Shown in pieces: positions 26,452-39,286 of a stretch of DNA of 64,000 nucleotides (its first letter is position 1; each line of letters opens with the position of its first letter). The stretch lies in the NCBI RefSeq assembly GCF_016808095.1, contig NC_068977.1, positions 8,988,479-9,052,478 on the forward strand, in the 5' to 3' direction. The notes under the pieces are model-generated. The model did no database searches and was not told the DNA's origin. It was given only the letters and a program-made list of their open reading frames with translations. The DNA is from Vigna angularis. Its lineage: Eukaryota > Streptophyta > Magnoliopsida > Fabales > Fabaceae. The translations under genes and the position numbers were made by a program.

Positions 26452-28197
26452 TTTTGTTCTAAATGAGCTACTTTCTCTAAAAACAATCCACTTTATAAAT
26501 TTGAGGAATGTTGAGACAAAATTATTACAATGTTATAATTGTATTTCTTGAAATCGATCAACTTGAAGACTCTATAGGACACTCATTTTCTTTTCCCTAT
26601 TTTTGTTCTTGCTTTATTACATTTCTTGTAAATTTATTATTTATTTTCTTTTATTTTCAATGGGGACTTTAAATTATCATCACGCGTTATTAATACTATT
26701 TTATTATGGTGTACTAATAGTTTTATATCATTTATAATTTGAGATATATCTTCTTTTTCAAGTTTCTGAAGTGTTTATAATGAAACTTTAAACATTAAAA
26801 TAGACAACTGAAATAACAAATTCTAATAATATTAACTTAATGGAGTTAATGACGTTGAAACATTGTAAAAACCCTTTTCAAAATAAATAATATTAGATTA
26901 TTGATCTTAATAATATTATCTTATCGTACTTAAAAGTTGAAACACGTTTCCACTACACATATATTTATAGTTGGTTAAGAAAAAACTATATAGGTTGTCC
27001 AACTTGACAATTACATTCACTAATACAAGAATGAACAGCATTTAAGAATGTATAAACGAGGAAAGTTAGAAGTTGGTGGGGAAGAGTGTGTTTGAACATG
27101 AAACGTAGATTTTACCAAATAAGAAAAAATAATGTGCATGTTTCTCAGAAACTTTTTGTCCTTGTTGATAAGATAACTCAGCAGCAGCAGCAGCACCTTA
27201 TAGGTTTATTATTTTTTGGACCCCATAAGTTTTTGTCCTATATGCATCATAACCTGGGAATGCATGATTGATCTCACTGCTCGGGTGTGTTTGATTCCAT
27301 TGGATTAACGCAAGCCACTAGGTTCTTTTCTATGTACCACTTGCTTGGATTTGAATAATAAAATTTACCAATCTCAAAGGTTGCAATATGGTGATAATGG
27401 TAAAAGAAGAGCACACATGCATGACAAGGTAGCTAGGATTTTCGCAAGCAAGTGCATGTGATCATATGCATGGAAACACGAGTCGCAGTAAAGAAGGAAA
27501 AAATAAAAGTTTATGCAAAAAAAAAGAGAAAAAAGAAAAGTAATAGAAAAAGGAGAACATTCCAAAGGGGTGGTGCAATAATTTATGAGTGGTGACGCTA
27601 TGCAATCACAGTGGCTCTGTTTCTCAGCGCGCTGTGCTTGTAATAAACGAGACGAGGGTAAGGGGTGGTGAGGTTGGGTTAAAACTCGAACGCTTTCCTG
27701 CCATCTGTTTTTTTTCTGGGTAAATATTAGTTTAAATGTAATAAATATTGATAAATTTCATTTTTCATATAGTAAAAGAAATCTATTTTTTATTTAAAAC
27801 TTTTAGTTATATTATTAAAAATAAACACGTGTTTAATTATTTTATTAATCCACCTTAAATAACATTATAATTTTTGTAGGAAGATAGTAATTATTTTTTA
27901 TTATGCTAAAATCAAATATATCATTTATCTTATATTTTTAAGACAATTTTTTTTTATTTTATTGTTATAATGATTGTTTCTATTTGGTCTCATTATTTTG
28001 AATATTTTTAATTTGGTGTTGTTTTTATGGATAGATTTAATCATCAACTATATTACACAATCATTTGTTTTTTTTTTTAACATAAAATACAACTTAAACT
28101 TACAAAAATATCTAAAATATCAAATATTCATTTTTATCGAAATTGTTCATCTTGCACTTGTACTTATGCAAGTTGTGTATATAACACAGTTATCACA
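24801..28197. other. Upstream region of the WOX gene and AT-rich intergenic DNA
   Basis: The part next to 24801 is the distal promoter of the WOX gene. No other coding region is seen. A patch of more mixed composition at about 27050-27700 has no recognisable product. Confidence 0.5.
26390..26450. repeat. (TG)n(TA)n compound microsatellite
   Basis: About six TG units followed by about 24 TA units. Confidence 0.95.
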
Positions 28198-28202
28198 TAT
28201 TA

Positions 28203-30516
28203 TGTAACATTCCAAAAATATAGTATAAACTATATTATAGATCTATTATAATTAATAATATATTAGATCAGTTATCCATGAGCTGTTAAAGTATTTTAAC
28301 AATACAGTTATCCAAAATAACTATAAAATTAAAACTTTAAGAAAGTAGATACAAAACATATGAACAAACTGATCAGTTATACAATCCACGGTATAAACTG
28401 AATGGTTTACAAAATGTAAACACTAAAGTTGTTGACCGATCGGTCCTACTAGACTACAGGTTTAACATCTTCCAAAGCGTGCTCCACTGAACAATCATCG
28501 TCTTCTGCTCACATCCACATGATGATCATTGCAATAGAGAAAACGATCGAATCGGAAAACATAAGACAAGACATGAAAGTAGGGTGAGCTAGAGTAATTT
28601 AATTAATCCGATACAACATATAATTCAAACACATACAAGAGTAAGTAAAAGCCAATTACATAAATCATGCAACAACCAAACACACATTCTCAACAATGAT
28701 CGAACACATAACTAATGCAATGACCGACCACTTTTACTCTGACTGTCCAGACTGTATGAATTGTGTAGCTACAACGTTTTTGCACCCGGATGGTGTAGTA
28801 GCTAGGATGCCCTCAACAGCTGCCACCGAGGTTAGTCCGTTATACATCGCCCAAGTTACACTTATGGACTAGGATCTCCTGCCATTCTCACACATGAGTT
28901 ACTCCTCTCTATGTGAGAATGAGTAATCACAGAATATCAGGATAAACTCCAGCTTAGAAATACCCACATTCATACTCTACAAATCCCAATACCATTTCTG
29001 AGATATTCCTTCTTGGAACACTCGTTCATATCCATATAATACAATTCACATCATACCATAATGCCATCATACTTCTTCATTTATATAATTCCAAACGAAT
29101 ACTAAAAGAACACCACCCTTGAGAACGACCGAACAGAACGATCCACAAATCTTAATGAACAAGACCGGACGAAAAATCACTACCCATAAGATCATGACCG
29201 AGCGGTCACTTAAAGAATAAGACTCAAGCATGAGCCAAACACGATTTTAGGGTCGAACACTAAAACAACCAAATATTATTGCCTTAGACCGATCACTATT
29301 TGCTTTGGCTGAACACTATCGACTTAGGCCTAACACTTAGAATTTAGACCTAACACCAATACAGACCGAGTGCTAGTACAAGATTGAGCACTACTGAGAT
29401 CGAGCGCTTAGTATAAGACTGAGTACTACTGAGATCAGTATGTGACCGAACGGTCAATAACAATTAAAACCTATATTAGACCGAATGTTGTTTACATTCA
29501 ATTGTTATGTCTAGACCAACTGCTATATTCACCTAAATATCAATACCAGACAGATCGGTCATTAACTAAGGATCCTCAAAGTAAAACTCTTAAGAGACCG
29601 ATCACCAATACAAACTGAATACTACCAAGAACGAGCGCTAACCTATTATGACTATTATTAAAAGATAATACCTACCCTAAAATTGCCGAGATCAAAACGA
29701 ATACCTTTAAAATCGAACGTCAATACCACACTTAACCAAATTATCACTACGAAGGTGAATATTGTTTAAACCTGATACCAGACCGATCGTTCTATACCGA
29801 TCGCTAGATTTTCTACAAAACTTGCAGAACCCATCAACCACCTCACATGTTTCGTTCAAACACAGAATATTTCATACAATTCAATCAAACATACAATTGT
29901 TCATATATGCAACCGCTCAAACATAGATTCCAAACACAAACACAGAAAATGTAATTAAATTACTAGCTTCCCTTACCTCGAAACCTAGAAAACTTCTATG
30001 CTTCCACAGTATTGCCTACACTGTCAGTAACTTCTATAACCTCCAACAACTGCTGATTGGTGAAAATGAATCAATCATAGATCCAAAGACAGAAGATAGA
30101 TTCAGAGGGAGAGTTTGATGAATACATGCAAGCTGAACAGTGCTTGCATGTAACAGAAAATACATAAATCCTAAAAGGACAAAGGGGTTTAACTTACCAA
30201 CTCCAAAACAACAGCTTGATCGGCTTAAAAGAGAGAGCTTGACACCAAGAATACTTAGGCATTGCCTGAATGATGATCGGAAAAAGGAAAAGGTAAGAAT
30301 TTGTAGAGAGAAGGAGAAGAAGTTTAGAGAGTAGGAGGAGAAAAGTTGAAACTCAGTGCAGGAAAGTGGCACGAAAATCTGAAAATTTGATTTATATACC
30401 ACCGTCAAAAACCGATCGATCACTCTGCTGCCCACACCTGTCTTCCACTTTCTGAATTTCAAAATCCTTGCACCTACACCTGGCTTCCACTCATACTGAA
30501 TTTAAGGGTCTTGACA
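28203..30516 (+). mobile_element. Solo LTR (2314 bp) with TSD TATTA
   Basis: The element starts TGTAACATTCC and ends GGGTCTTGACA. TATTA is found directly on both sides (28198-28202 and 30517-30521). No internal retrotransposon sequence is present, so this is a solo LTR. It is more GC-rich than its surroundings and carries several GACCGATCGGTC-like words (for example near 28433-28445). Its first kilobase aligns with the reverse complement of 1-1075. The plus sign refers only to the TGTAACA end; transcription direction was not established. The lineage is probably Ty3/gypsy. Confidence 0.9.
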
Positions 30517-30521
30517 TATTA

Positions 30522-30573
30522 CATCCCAATAACACATACAATTTATTACAATAATAAATTGAAAATAAATTAT

Positions 30574-30615
<42 letters not shown>

Positions 30616-31776
30616 AAGTACTTAGGATACTTTAACATGTATGTAAAAAGGTGTGTACAAAGTTCTCTCATTATATATAATTTATTTTTGGACCTGTAAA
30701 AACATGATTCAAATATCCTTATCTAAAATCATCCAATATAGGCTTTGAATATTCAAGTACTCATTATAAATAGAGATAGTAACCATTTATCCTTAAAATA
30801 TTTTCTAAGTCTATTTCTCTAATTAATATGACTATTCTGCTTTCTAAATTTGTACACCAATATGTCCTTAATACATAGAGATTGGTTATAAAAAGTTGGA
30901 GTTGAGGCTTCTCCCATTTGAACCATTGTCTCCTTAAAAAAAATCATTCTCATTTATCCTCTTCCTATTTACCACATTCACCAATAGTTCTTTCTTTTTC
31001 ATTAGAATTTGCATCTTGGGTATGAATCTTTACGCTTTCCTTCACCAGTCCATACATCTTCCTACAATTTTATTGTAGTTTAGGGCCTACTCTTCGAGTC
31101 ACACTCTCCCCAAACTAAGTATTCTCTTCACCCGATCCACACACTTTTCGAAGACCGTTCCGCCATTGTGATTTCCTTTTTCCACACTTTCAATCATCCC
31201 AACTCCTCCTTGATCCATATTTTGAATCTAATTCATACTTGAATTCAACAAACCAAAATGCATAAGCTCAAATTGAAAAATTAGAACAAGCAGAAGAAGT
31301 TATTTGTATAGAGCCATGCGAATGAACTTTAGACGCTAAACTTAGAACGCTTCACCAAAAGCATGAAAGTTATTTGATCCATGCCACTTGGACTCCTCCA
31401 AGATAAGTGAATAAGTCACCACTTGAACTACCTTTTTCAAAATAAGACTCTCAATCAAAGAACACTCAGCTTCCAAAATGATAGAGTTTAATTACTCATC
31501 AACCAAGTCTAATTTACAATGGAAACAACCCTTTTATTTAGAGAAAGTAAACTGCATTAAGAGAAAATAAAAAAGCAAATAATTCTAGATTACAATCCTT
31601 AAACATGCACCACTAATCATAGTGTCAGATATGAAATGAGGAAAACATGTGCATGCTGATGTTGTGACTCCCTTCTAGAATTTTGAATGATTTGCAATCC
31701 ACGTAACTAATCAATTTACAGCCCCACTCAAAACAACGTTGATTGCCTCATAGCTCCACTAAGCACTTCTTCTTTA
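30522..31776. other. Intergenic DNA, no gene seen
   Basis: Moderately AT-rich. The part from about 31000 to 31700 could be decayed 3' DNA of the gypsy element that follows, but no LTR or polypurine tract could be recognised. Confidence 0.4.
30580..30614. repeat. (TA)n microsatellite
   Basis: About 17 TA units just outside the solo LTR. Confidence 0.95.
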
Positions 31777-32350
31777 TTATTTTTCTATAGAAAAGAGACT
31801 CATAATTTTGCACTCATGATATGCTTCATAGGGAGAAGATATCATGTAGCTCCTCTTGCTTGTCATGTATGAGATTTTCGTGTTTTTGGCAAGATATTCA
31901 CTTTTTAACATAATCAGCACAACCTTCTTCCATAGTTGTTCAGAAGTATTTAGATCGTGGGATTCGTGCTGCCATGGTTCTCGCCATAGAGTGGTACCCA
32001 CAAATACCCTTATGTGTCTCGCAAAATTAGGTATTCAACTTGCTCTAAAGTACATTTCAATAAAGGTCGACTATAGCCTTTTCTAAGCAAATCACCCCCC
32101 ACTAGTGTATAGCGAGCGACTTTCTTTATCCAACCTTTATCCTCTCCTTTAGGTATCCCTTCATTCTTTAGGTAGTGAATATAGGGTGTTATCCATGTTA
32201 CTTCCCCAATGTTGACCTGCATACACTTGTTCATTATGTTAATAGATAGTGACAATAATACTTGTTGTAGTAAAGACTTGTATAGTACCTTCTTCTTAGT
32301 GTTCATCAGCTTAGAGAGGACATTGACTTTCATATTGTATCATCTAGATA
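31777..32350 (-). pseudogene. Gypsy integrase N-terminal fragment
   Basis: The open part 32010-32333 contains KKVARYTLVGGDLLRKG followed by SRPLLKC, the connection between RNase H and integrase. Downstream, in broken frames, GICGYHSMARTMAARI and a CQKHENL-like zinc-binding end follow. The D,D,E core is absent. Confidence 0.75.
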
Positions 32351-32439
32351 TATGATCAAGCTTAACTTCCATAAAGGTTCTGATCATGTTTCTGACGAGA
32401 CAATAATATTGTAGCATGAGTGCAAACTTCACATGATAA

Positions 32440-32700
32440 TCTCTCATCAGATGACCAACAATATGTTGGGAATCTATCGGGCATATGATTCTACATCTTT
32501 GGCCAGGGTGAGACCAACTATGATAGCTTTATACTCGGCAGGTTGTTCGATGTCTTAAAGTCGAAATGTGACTTCTCTATTAGGACATCATTTGATCCTT
32601 CGTGGACTATGTTGGCTCCTACTCCTTTTGGATTGAAAGAGTCGTCTACGTACAAGGTCCACCACTCGTCGTTAAGTACATGGTCATGGTGTAAATCATA
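32440..32700 (-). pseudogene. Gypsy RNase H fragment
   Basis: Minus-strand translation gives WWTLYVDDSFNPKGVGANIV and IEKSHFDFKTSNN, matching the retroviral-type RNase H opening WxLYVDGSSNxxGxGAGxxL and SLRFxFxASNNxAEYEAL. Stops interrupt the frame. Confidence 0.75.
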
Positions 32701-33149
32701 AGTATAATATGTTAAACATTAAGCCTTTATAGGACCCCTCAATTCATACCAGATAGAGAATTATGATAACTCCACAAATTACAACAACATTCTTTCAGTG
32801 AGATTCGATTTCTATAAAATTTTCTAACTTAGGTAGTCAGTTTTAACCACAACAAGCTGGCTTTAGAAGTAAGGTTGCAATCTTCTCGTTGTAGTGACAA
32901 GGGAGAGAGCCATTTTTTCCACTATTTGGTATATGCATCGTCTTGAAGGGCTTTGCTTATGAAGTAGATTGGTTTATGTTCATTACTAATTTCTTGCACA
33001 AGGGTGGCACTAATGACATCCTCAATGGCTGTTATGTAGACTAAGAGGGGTTGGGTAGTATCTAGTTTACACAAGGTGGGTGGGGATGTCAACACCTACT
33101 AAAGTTGCTTGAACTTCTCTTGACATTGATCATTCCAGATAAATATGGC

Positions 33150-33860
33150 AGTCTTCTTCAGCAGTTTTAACATTGGGTGAGTTTTGTCCTCTAACCGAGG
33201 AAGGAACTGAGAAATAGTTGTTAACCTTCCAATGAGTTGTTGCACCTCCTTAAAATTCTTAGGGCTTCTCATGTCAATTACTACTTGGCTTTTTTTAGGG
33301 TTCGCCTCTATTCTTTGTGTGTGAGCATGAATCTCAAGAACTTGCCCCTAATTACCCTAAACACACAATTTCTAGGTTTAATTGCAAGTTATATTACTAT
33401 AGGGCTGCGAATACTTTGGACAGGTTTGTTGGAAGATGAGTCAAGGTTAGGGACTTTACCACCTATTATATATGTATACCTCAACGCTCTTACTGAGTAG
33501 ATCTTTGAGTACTTTGTCCATGAGCCTTTTGTATGTAGCTCTAGTATTTTTCCAGCCAAAAGGAATGACTTCATAGTAGTAATTGGCCTCTTTTGTAATG
33601 AAGATGATCTTCAGCTTGTTGCCTCAATCATGGGAATCTAGTTGTAACCTAAATAGGTGTCAAGGAAGCTTAAAACGTTATGGTTGACTACTTCATCCAT
33701 CAATCGGTCAATACTTTATAGGGGATAGGCATCTTTGAGCATGCCTTGTTAAAATCATTAGTCCACGCACATATATCATTTCTTTTTGGCCTTCTTCACT
33801 AAAACAACATCGACTAACCATGTTGTGTACCATGCCTCCTTGTTGAACCTTGCTTATAAC
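33150..33860 (-). pseudogene. Gypsy reverse transcriptase fragment
   Basis: Recognisable pieces are AFITKEANYYYEVIPFGWKN-like sequence (about 33530-33610), the region of the catalytic YxDD motif which here reads VEVYIYNRW (about 33465-33500), and MRSPKNFKEVQQLIGRLTTI (about 33215-33275). The catalytic aspartates are lost, so the enzyme is dead even apart from the stops. Confidence 0.78.
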
Positions 33861-34236
33861 AACTTCTTTGCCTCAGTCTTAGTAGCCAACCTTCTCTCTT
33901 CACCTAACTTCCTTTTCTTCTACGAAACTGGCTTGGCCCCACTAAATATGGATAACTTGTGGGAGGCTACCCTTGGGTCAACCCTTGGGAAGTCGGCTAC
34001 TGTTCATGAGAACAGGTTGGCATTGTCATATAGGACTTTTCCTATTATATTTTCTCATTCTTCTCCCACTGCTACCCCTATCTTCAAACCTCAGTGTTAT
34101 TGTAGGGAAAACATTTTTCTTTCTCTCACAGGCTTTATCCTTGTATTGTTTCCTATTCTATGTTCAAGGTCATCTCCTTCTATAACTATGTTAACTGCTC
34201 TTACTCATCCAACATTGTTAGTACTGAATGAGAGAG

Positions 34237-34566
34237 CTAGGAGTCAAGGCTTGCAATGTACCACTCTAGGGTTGTCTTCTGTTCATAGTGGACCGTGATA
34301 ATGTCGTTAAACAAGGATAGAAACTTTATAGCAAGATGAAGGATGGACACCACAACACCTAACAAGTTAAGTGATGGGAGACCCAAAAAGATTTTATAGG
34401 ACGTGCTTACATCTATGACCAGGTACCAGATTGATATGGTCTTGGTTAAAATTCCTTCACCAAAAGTGGTATGAAGGTCAATGCAACCTCCGGTAGACAA
34501 CCTTTCTCTAGAAAAGCCATATATGAGTTCATAATAAGGGATCATTGCTACCTCTAGCAACTCCAA
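34237..34566 (-). pseudogene. Gypsy aspartic protease fragment
   Basis: The open frame reads MIPYYELIYGFSRERLSTGG, then IDLHTTFGEG and YLVIDVSTSYKIFLGLPSLN. This is the region downstream of the protease active site in gypsy elements with long gag-pro polyproteins. The usual VDxGSSAD active-site word lies upstream in a broken frame (near 34600). Confidence 0.78.
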
Positions 34567-34699
34567 CTTCTTGTACGTCTTTAATAGAGTATATCTACTA
34601 AAGTACCTTGGTCGGCTAGAAACTTCATGATAGTGAAGTTCTCCGCTTCTACCATTATGACCACTGGGTCATCTTAATCCGAATCTACCCCTTGAAAGT

Positions 34700-35810
34700 T
34701 TGTGTCCTCAACATGATAGGTGACATCTTCTTTTGTCGAGAGTTCTAGGATATTGTGTTCACTTATTGTACTCCACTTAGATGTCTCTTTCTGGCCGAGG
34801 ACGAGGATTTTCCTCCCGTGAACCTTCTAGATATAGTGTTTATTGTACACTTGAAAGGTGGCCTAGCATTGAAACCATTTTCATCGCGATGGGTTAACTC
34901 CTCTATCTTCTCTTCCTTCGCACTATCTCTCCTATTGTCTCTTCGGTTGTCACACTTTCGTATACAGAATGCAAACTTCCTTCATCATCGCAGCTTAAAA
35001 ACTGCTTCAAGTGTTAGACCCGGATTAACTCTTCGACCTTAACTCTTCAATGGTACTTGTAGTATTTGTCCATGTCAACGTTTGACAAGTTTTAATATTT
35101 CCTGGGCGATGATATGGCTCTAATGCTTCTTGTAGAACGCATGACCTAAGGGCGTTTAAGGGCATGTAATATGAGAAGCTAGCAAGTCGGGGCTCCCTTT
35201 GACTAGAGTTTCCATTTTGATATGAGTCTCGTTCGACACCTTTCCTCTCAGCTAGCATAGTCTCAACTCTTATCTTGTTTCAATAGCCTCTTACTTCCTC
35301 CAACCACATAAAGTTGGCAGCCCACTGCCTCAGCTTATCCATACTTATAGGCAACGTCATACACAAAATGTCTGCAAAACGACCAACCTCAGTGTCGTGA
35401 TCATATAGTGGGAAACCTTTCGATAACGGTTCATAGAGATTCTCATTTTCCATGACTAACGTTGAGGAGTGCGAGGGAGGTAAGGTGATGACGACGACTC
35501 ATGACGAACTATGTTGTAAAGGACAACGCAAGCGTGTCAAAATAGTCAATAGAATATGGGGGAAGGCAAGTGAACCACTTCAGGGTTGCCCCTTGTAGAG
35601 TGGTGGCAAAATATTTACGCATGATAGCATCGTCAATCGAATACATTGTCTTGAGTGGAATAGACGACAATGTGCTCATCTAGGTTAATGCTACCATCAT
35701 ACTAGTCCAAGGTAAGAGGTTTCCACTCCTCAAGAAGGGGGTTATGAGTGATGCCGCTTGTGAAGGGATGTCGATGACCCCTCCTAATGTTGAGGAGTTG
35801 TGTGTCTTGG
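34700..35810 (-). pseudogene. Gypsy gag fragment
   Basis: Minus-strand pieces include LLEEWKPLTLDYYDGSINLD and HIVVYSTQ near 35660-35750, like the gag opening of this group (xxYDGxxDPxEHxxxYxTQ). Further down the frame is badly broken by stops. Its boundaries are approximate. Confidence 0.6.
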
Positions 35811-36120
35811 AGTATGATTGTACTCACTTTCTTCTTCATTCCCATGGAAAAGAGTGGTACGAGGCAAAGTTTTCTACACTAACATTGTGTTATCAAGTGT
35901 TTCTTTCTCCTTTTCCTTAACAATCATTCCTTCAGCCTCAATCCCCCTTTTCAGCCTAGCATTCTCCTACCTTAGGGTGTCCATCTCCTCGACACTTATT
36001 TTCTTAAATTTAGTTAATTCATATTGCATCTTCACCTATAAGGGTCCAACCTCTCTTTCTCCAACTATCCTACTTCCTATGGACACCATAAATTCTTTCT
36101 TCACATAATACAAGTTAACA

Positions 36121-36137
36121 CCACGATGGGCGCTAAT
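36121..36137 (-). promoter_or_regulatory. Retrotransposon primer-binding site
   Basis: On the minus strand ATTAGCGCCCATCGTGG follows an LTR-like end AAGAACA. It resembles the common gypsy form TTGGCGCCCACCGTGG with a few changes. It sits just before the gag start of the degenerate element. Confidence 0.6.
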
Positions 36138-36715
36138 TGTTCTTATAGAGCCAAGTGTGTATCTTGCAAAATACTTATTGGCCTTTGAATTATCGTTGCT
36201 AACCATGGGCCATGGTGATTAAGTGTTGATGTCGTATTGGCCGAATAGGGATGGATTGAGTATACGTCGACTTAATCCGACATGTATTCATCTAGAAACA
36301 AATTCTATATTAGAGGCGAATTCTATACTAATATGATTGAGAAGTACTCAATCATATACAATACAATATACTTGTTGGATGAATCATAATATTATGAACC
36401 ATGAATACAATATTCATATTATATAAACTATTACTACTTTGGAATTTGAATCATTTTACAAAGTGAAGATTAGTGTTTTTTTTTTAGAACTTTTGGTCTT
36501 TATATTTTAATTTTCTAAGAAACAGATCTTCTTCAATTCATTTATTTTTCTTTATTATAGGTAGGTCAAAGTTTTTTGCATATCTAATTTTTTCCACATT
36601 TTTTATTTTGTCAATTGGTTACTGAAATTTGTCAAAAACTATCATGGCATAATGTTAGTATTCTATCTTTCGATAAAAGAGCTTAGATCCAACATTTCCA
36701 TTGTTAGTTTCTTAA
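36138..36715 (-). other. Probable remnant of the gypsy 5' LTR, then AT-rich DNA
   Basis: Position next to the primer-binding site implies 5' LTR sequence running upward from 36138. The outer LTR end could not be located. Beyond about 36400 nothing is recognised. Confidence 0.4.
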
Positions 36716-36724
36716 TTTTGCTTA

Positions 36725-37766
36725 GAGGGTTACTCCCTACACCACCCCACTTTGCTCCCTGCACCACCACATTTTTTTAAAATTCCAAAACTATTCTTTA
36801 TATTTTAAAATATCCTACACCCCACCTTTTTTCTTCAACGGATGTCAACTTTCGTTGAAGAAAAAATTCTTCCACAGACGTGCCACATCCGTTAACAGAT
36901 GTGGCGACATCCGTTGCCTTTTTTAATTTTTAGTTTTTTTATTTTTTTTGTTTTAAATTAATATATAAATATTATTTAATTATTTTAAAATTATTACTTA
37001 ATTATTTATAAATTAATTTTATTTTATTTAATAAAATAATTATTATTAATTTTAATTTATCTATTATTATTTAAATAATAATTAAAAAATTTATTATAAA
37101 TATATTAAAACGGGAGGCGACATTTGTTGTTTTTTTGTTTTTTAATTTAGCTTTTTTATTTTTTTTGTTTTAAATTAATATATAAATATAATTTAATTAT
37201 TTTAAAATTATTACTTAATTAATTATAAATTAATTTTATTTTATTTAATAAAATAATTATTATTAATTTTAATTTATGTATTATTATTTAAATAATAATT
37301 AAATTTTTTTTTATAAATATATGAAAACGGATGTGTTAACGGATGTGACGACATCCGTTGCCTTTTTTTGTTTTTTAGTTTTTAGTTTTTTAATATTTTA
37401 TATTTTAAATTAATATATAAATATTATTTAATTTTTTAAAAATTATTATTTAATTATTTATAAATTAATTTTATTTTATTTAAAAAAATAATTATTATTA
37501 TTTTAATTTATATATTATTATTTAAATAATAAATAAAAAACATTTTAAAAATCTATTAAACGGATGTGGTACATCCGTTAACGGATGTGATCACATCCGT
37601 TGAAGTTGTTTTTTTTAAAATAAAAATAATAAACTAAAATATAAAATATGTAAATGGATGTTACGGATATCAACATCCGTAGAAGGTGAAACGGATGTTG
37701 ACATCCGTTTTATAGAAGGGCAAATAAAGTATGGGGAGGTGAAGGGAGGTGGAGGGAGCAACTCTC
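36725..37766. mobile_element. Non-autonomous Mutator-like element A (1042 bp), TSD TTTTGCTTA
   Basis: The left end is GAGGGTTACTCCC and the right end, reverse-complemented, is GAGAGTTGCTCCC. Both sit inside a perfect 9-bp duplication TTTTGCTTA (36716-36724 and 37767-37775), the Mutator hallmark. The interior has no gene. It holds three tandem AT-rich units of 213-242 bp separated by ACGGATGT/ACATCCGT motifs. It is one of three related elements in this window. Confidence 0.88.
36905..37600. repeat. Three tandem ~230-bp units inside element A
   Basis: ACATCCGTTGCC-like words at about 36908, 37121, 37351 and 37593 delimit three AT-rich units that share the order TTTTAAATTAATATATAAAT, then TTATAAATTAATTTTATTTT, then TTATTATTTAAATAATAA. 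Confidence 0.85.
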
Positions 37767-38493
37767 TTTTGCTTAACCTCTCCAAAAAGACATTTCTCAA
37801 GGCAAACTGATAGCAAGCCCAAATCAACAAGGTCCATCAGAAAAAAATAAAAACCCACATGGCTTAAAAATTACATCTAGATATTAGCTATCAAAGTGTT
37901 GCACTAGAATACTTTTTGTTAGAAGAGACAGTTGTCCTTCTAGGATTGACTCTCACAAATAATTTTAGTCTTTATAAGACCAAATCTATGTAACCATAAA
38001 GGAGAAAAAAAATTGAATTTTTGTTAGTTCTTTCTCTTTTCCATCTCCCAAAATAAAATTTGTTTGGTGCCTTATTTATTGATGCAACAGCAAATGTTAA
38101 AGCAGTGATTGAAGCACACTACAATTTGGTTGATCTGTTCAAACAGTGGAGGAATTATGGAGGAATAAGCACTGTTGTTGATTTGGTGAAAGCAATTGGT
38201 ACAGTGCATTAAATTAGCAAATAGAACTCATTTGAATAAAAGAATTAAAACAGTGACAACACTAAGCTGGTGCAAGCACGAGTGATTGAAGGTGTCAGAC
38301 TGTATTATTTTTGGAATAGGAATTCGTAGCAATTGAAATTAGAGGAACAGAACATTTGCGAAACAATTGGCGCATTAAAGATGACGTAGTTGGGTAATTG
38401 ATTTTGTGACTGAAGCGGTGCTGAGCTGAAACTTTTTTGCAAGCTTCAATTTAGGTCAGTGAAGAATTGCAAATTAGAGTTTGTTAGACTACC

Positions 38494-38496
<3 letters not shown>

Positions 38497-38562
<66 letters not shown>
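38497..38562. repeat. (AT)n microsatellite
   Basis: About 32 AT units. Confidence 0.95.
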
Positions 38563-38563
<1 letters not shown>

Positions 38564-38969
38564 GTTGATTAACTTATATAATTTTTTTAATTTGTATATT
38601 TTAATAAAGTGTATAAAATTTGAGTAGACAATAACAAATGCTTCACACCTAAGAATATTTTAATAATTTTTATTTTTAATTTAAAATAAATAAATAAATC
38701 ATAAATACTCATATAATCTTAATTCACATTTTTCATTTGTTTAATTTCTTTCACTTTATTTTCATTTTTTTTATCCACATATAACAACTTGTGACATCGT
38801 AATTTATTATTTTACTATTTGTTTATTTATTTGTTACTTTAATAATAAAATAATTAATAATATTGATGTTGATTTTTATTAGAGGGTTGTATTATATTTT
38901 TTTCGCTTATGATTATTATTAGAAATTTTATTTTAAAATTTTACAAGCCATAGTTTATCTTCAGAGAGG

Positions 38970-39002
<33 letters not shown>
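38970..39002. repeat. (TA)n microsatellite
   Basis: About 16 TA units. Confidence 0.95.
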
Positions 39003-39007
<5 letters not shown>

Positions 39008-39286
39008 CTTTTAACAAAAAATTTAAAACGGAAAAGGCAAATAAATTTCTTTTATGCAATGTTAATGTAAATTATTTTATACTGCCTAAGTAAAGATAAT
39101 ATTACATACAATAAATTTATTATATATGTCATTTTATGAAAATTTTTAATATAAAATGAATGTGCTAATACTATCATATACTAAACGAAATATGACACTT
39201 ATAAAGAATATTAATGTATAAAGAAGTACTACAATGGGCCGGATCAGAATATGTAGCCCAATGCAGTACCGCCCATATTATCTGAT

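Larger units (their letters stand above)
31777..36137 (-). mobile_element. Degenerate Ty3/gypsy retrotransposon, gag to integrase
   Basis: Reading the minus strand from 36137 downward gives primer-binding site, gag, protease, reverse transcriptase, RNase H and the start of integrase, the Ty3/gypsy order. Every domain has stops or frameshifts. The integrase is cut off near 31777 and no 3' LTR was found. The domain style (long gag, protease with YxxLLGRPSLN-like motif, RT followed by an SPKNFKEVQQLIGRL block) fits the Tat/Athila or related non-chromodomain group. That lineage is an inference. Confidence 0.82.
37776..39277. other. Intergenic DNA with two (AT)n tracts
   Basis: No recognised gene. 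A 51-codon open stretch without ATG ends at 38212 and reads like protein (see findings). AT microsatellites lie at 38497-38562 and 38970-39002. Confidence 0.5.

Noticed and set aside
30034..30462. 142-aa minus-strand frame
   Set aside because: Lies wholly inside the solo LTR, has no recognisable domain, and is not part of a retrotransposon gene.
33786..34298. 170-aa plus-strand frame
   Set aside because: Antisense shadow of the decayed gypsy pol region on the minus strand.
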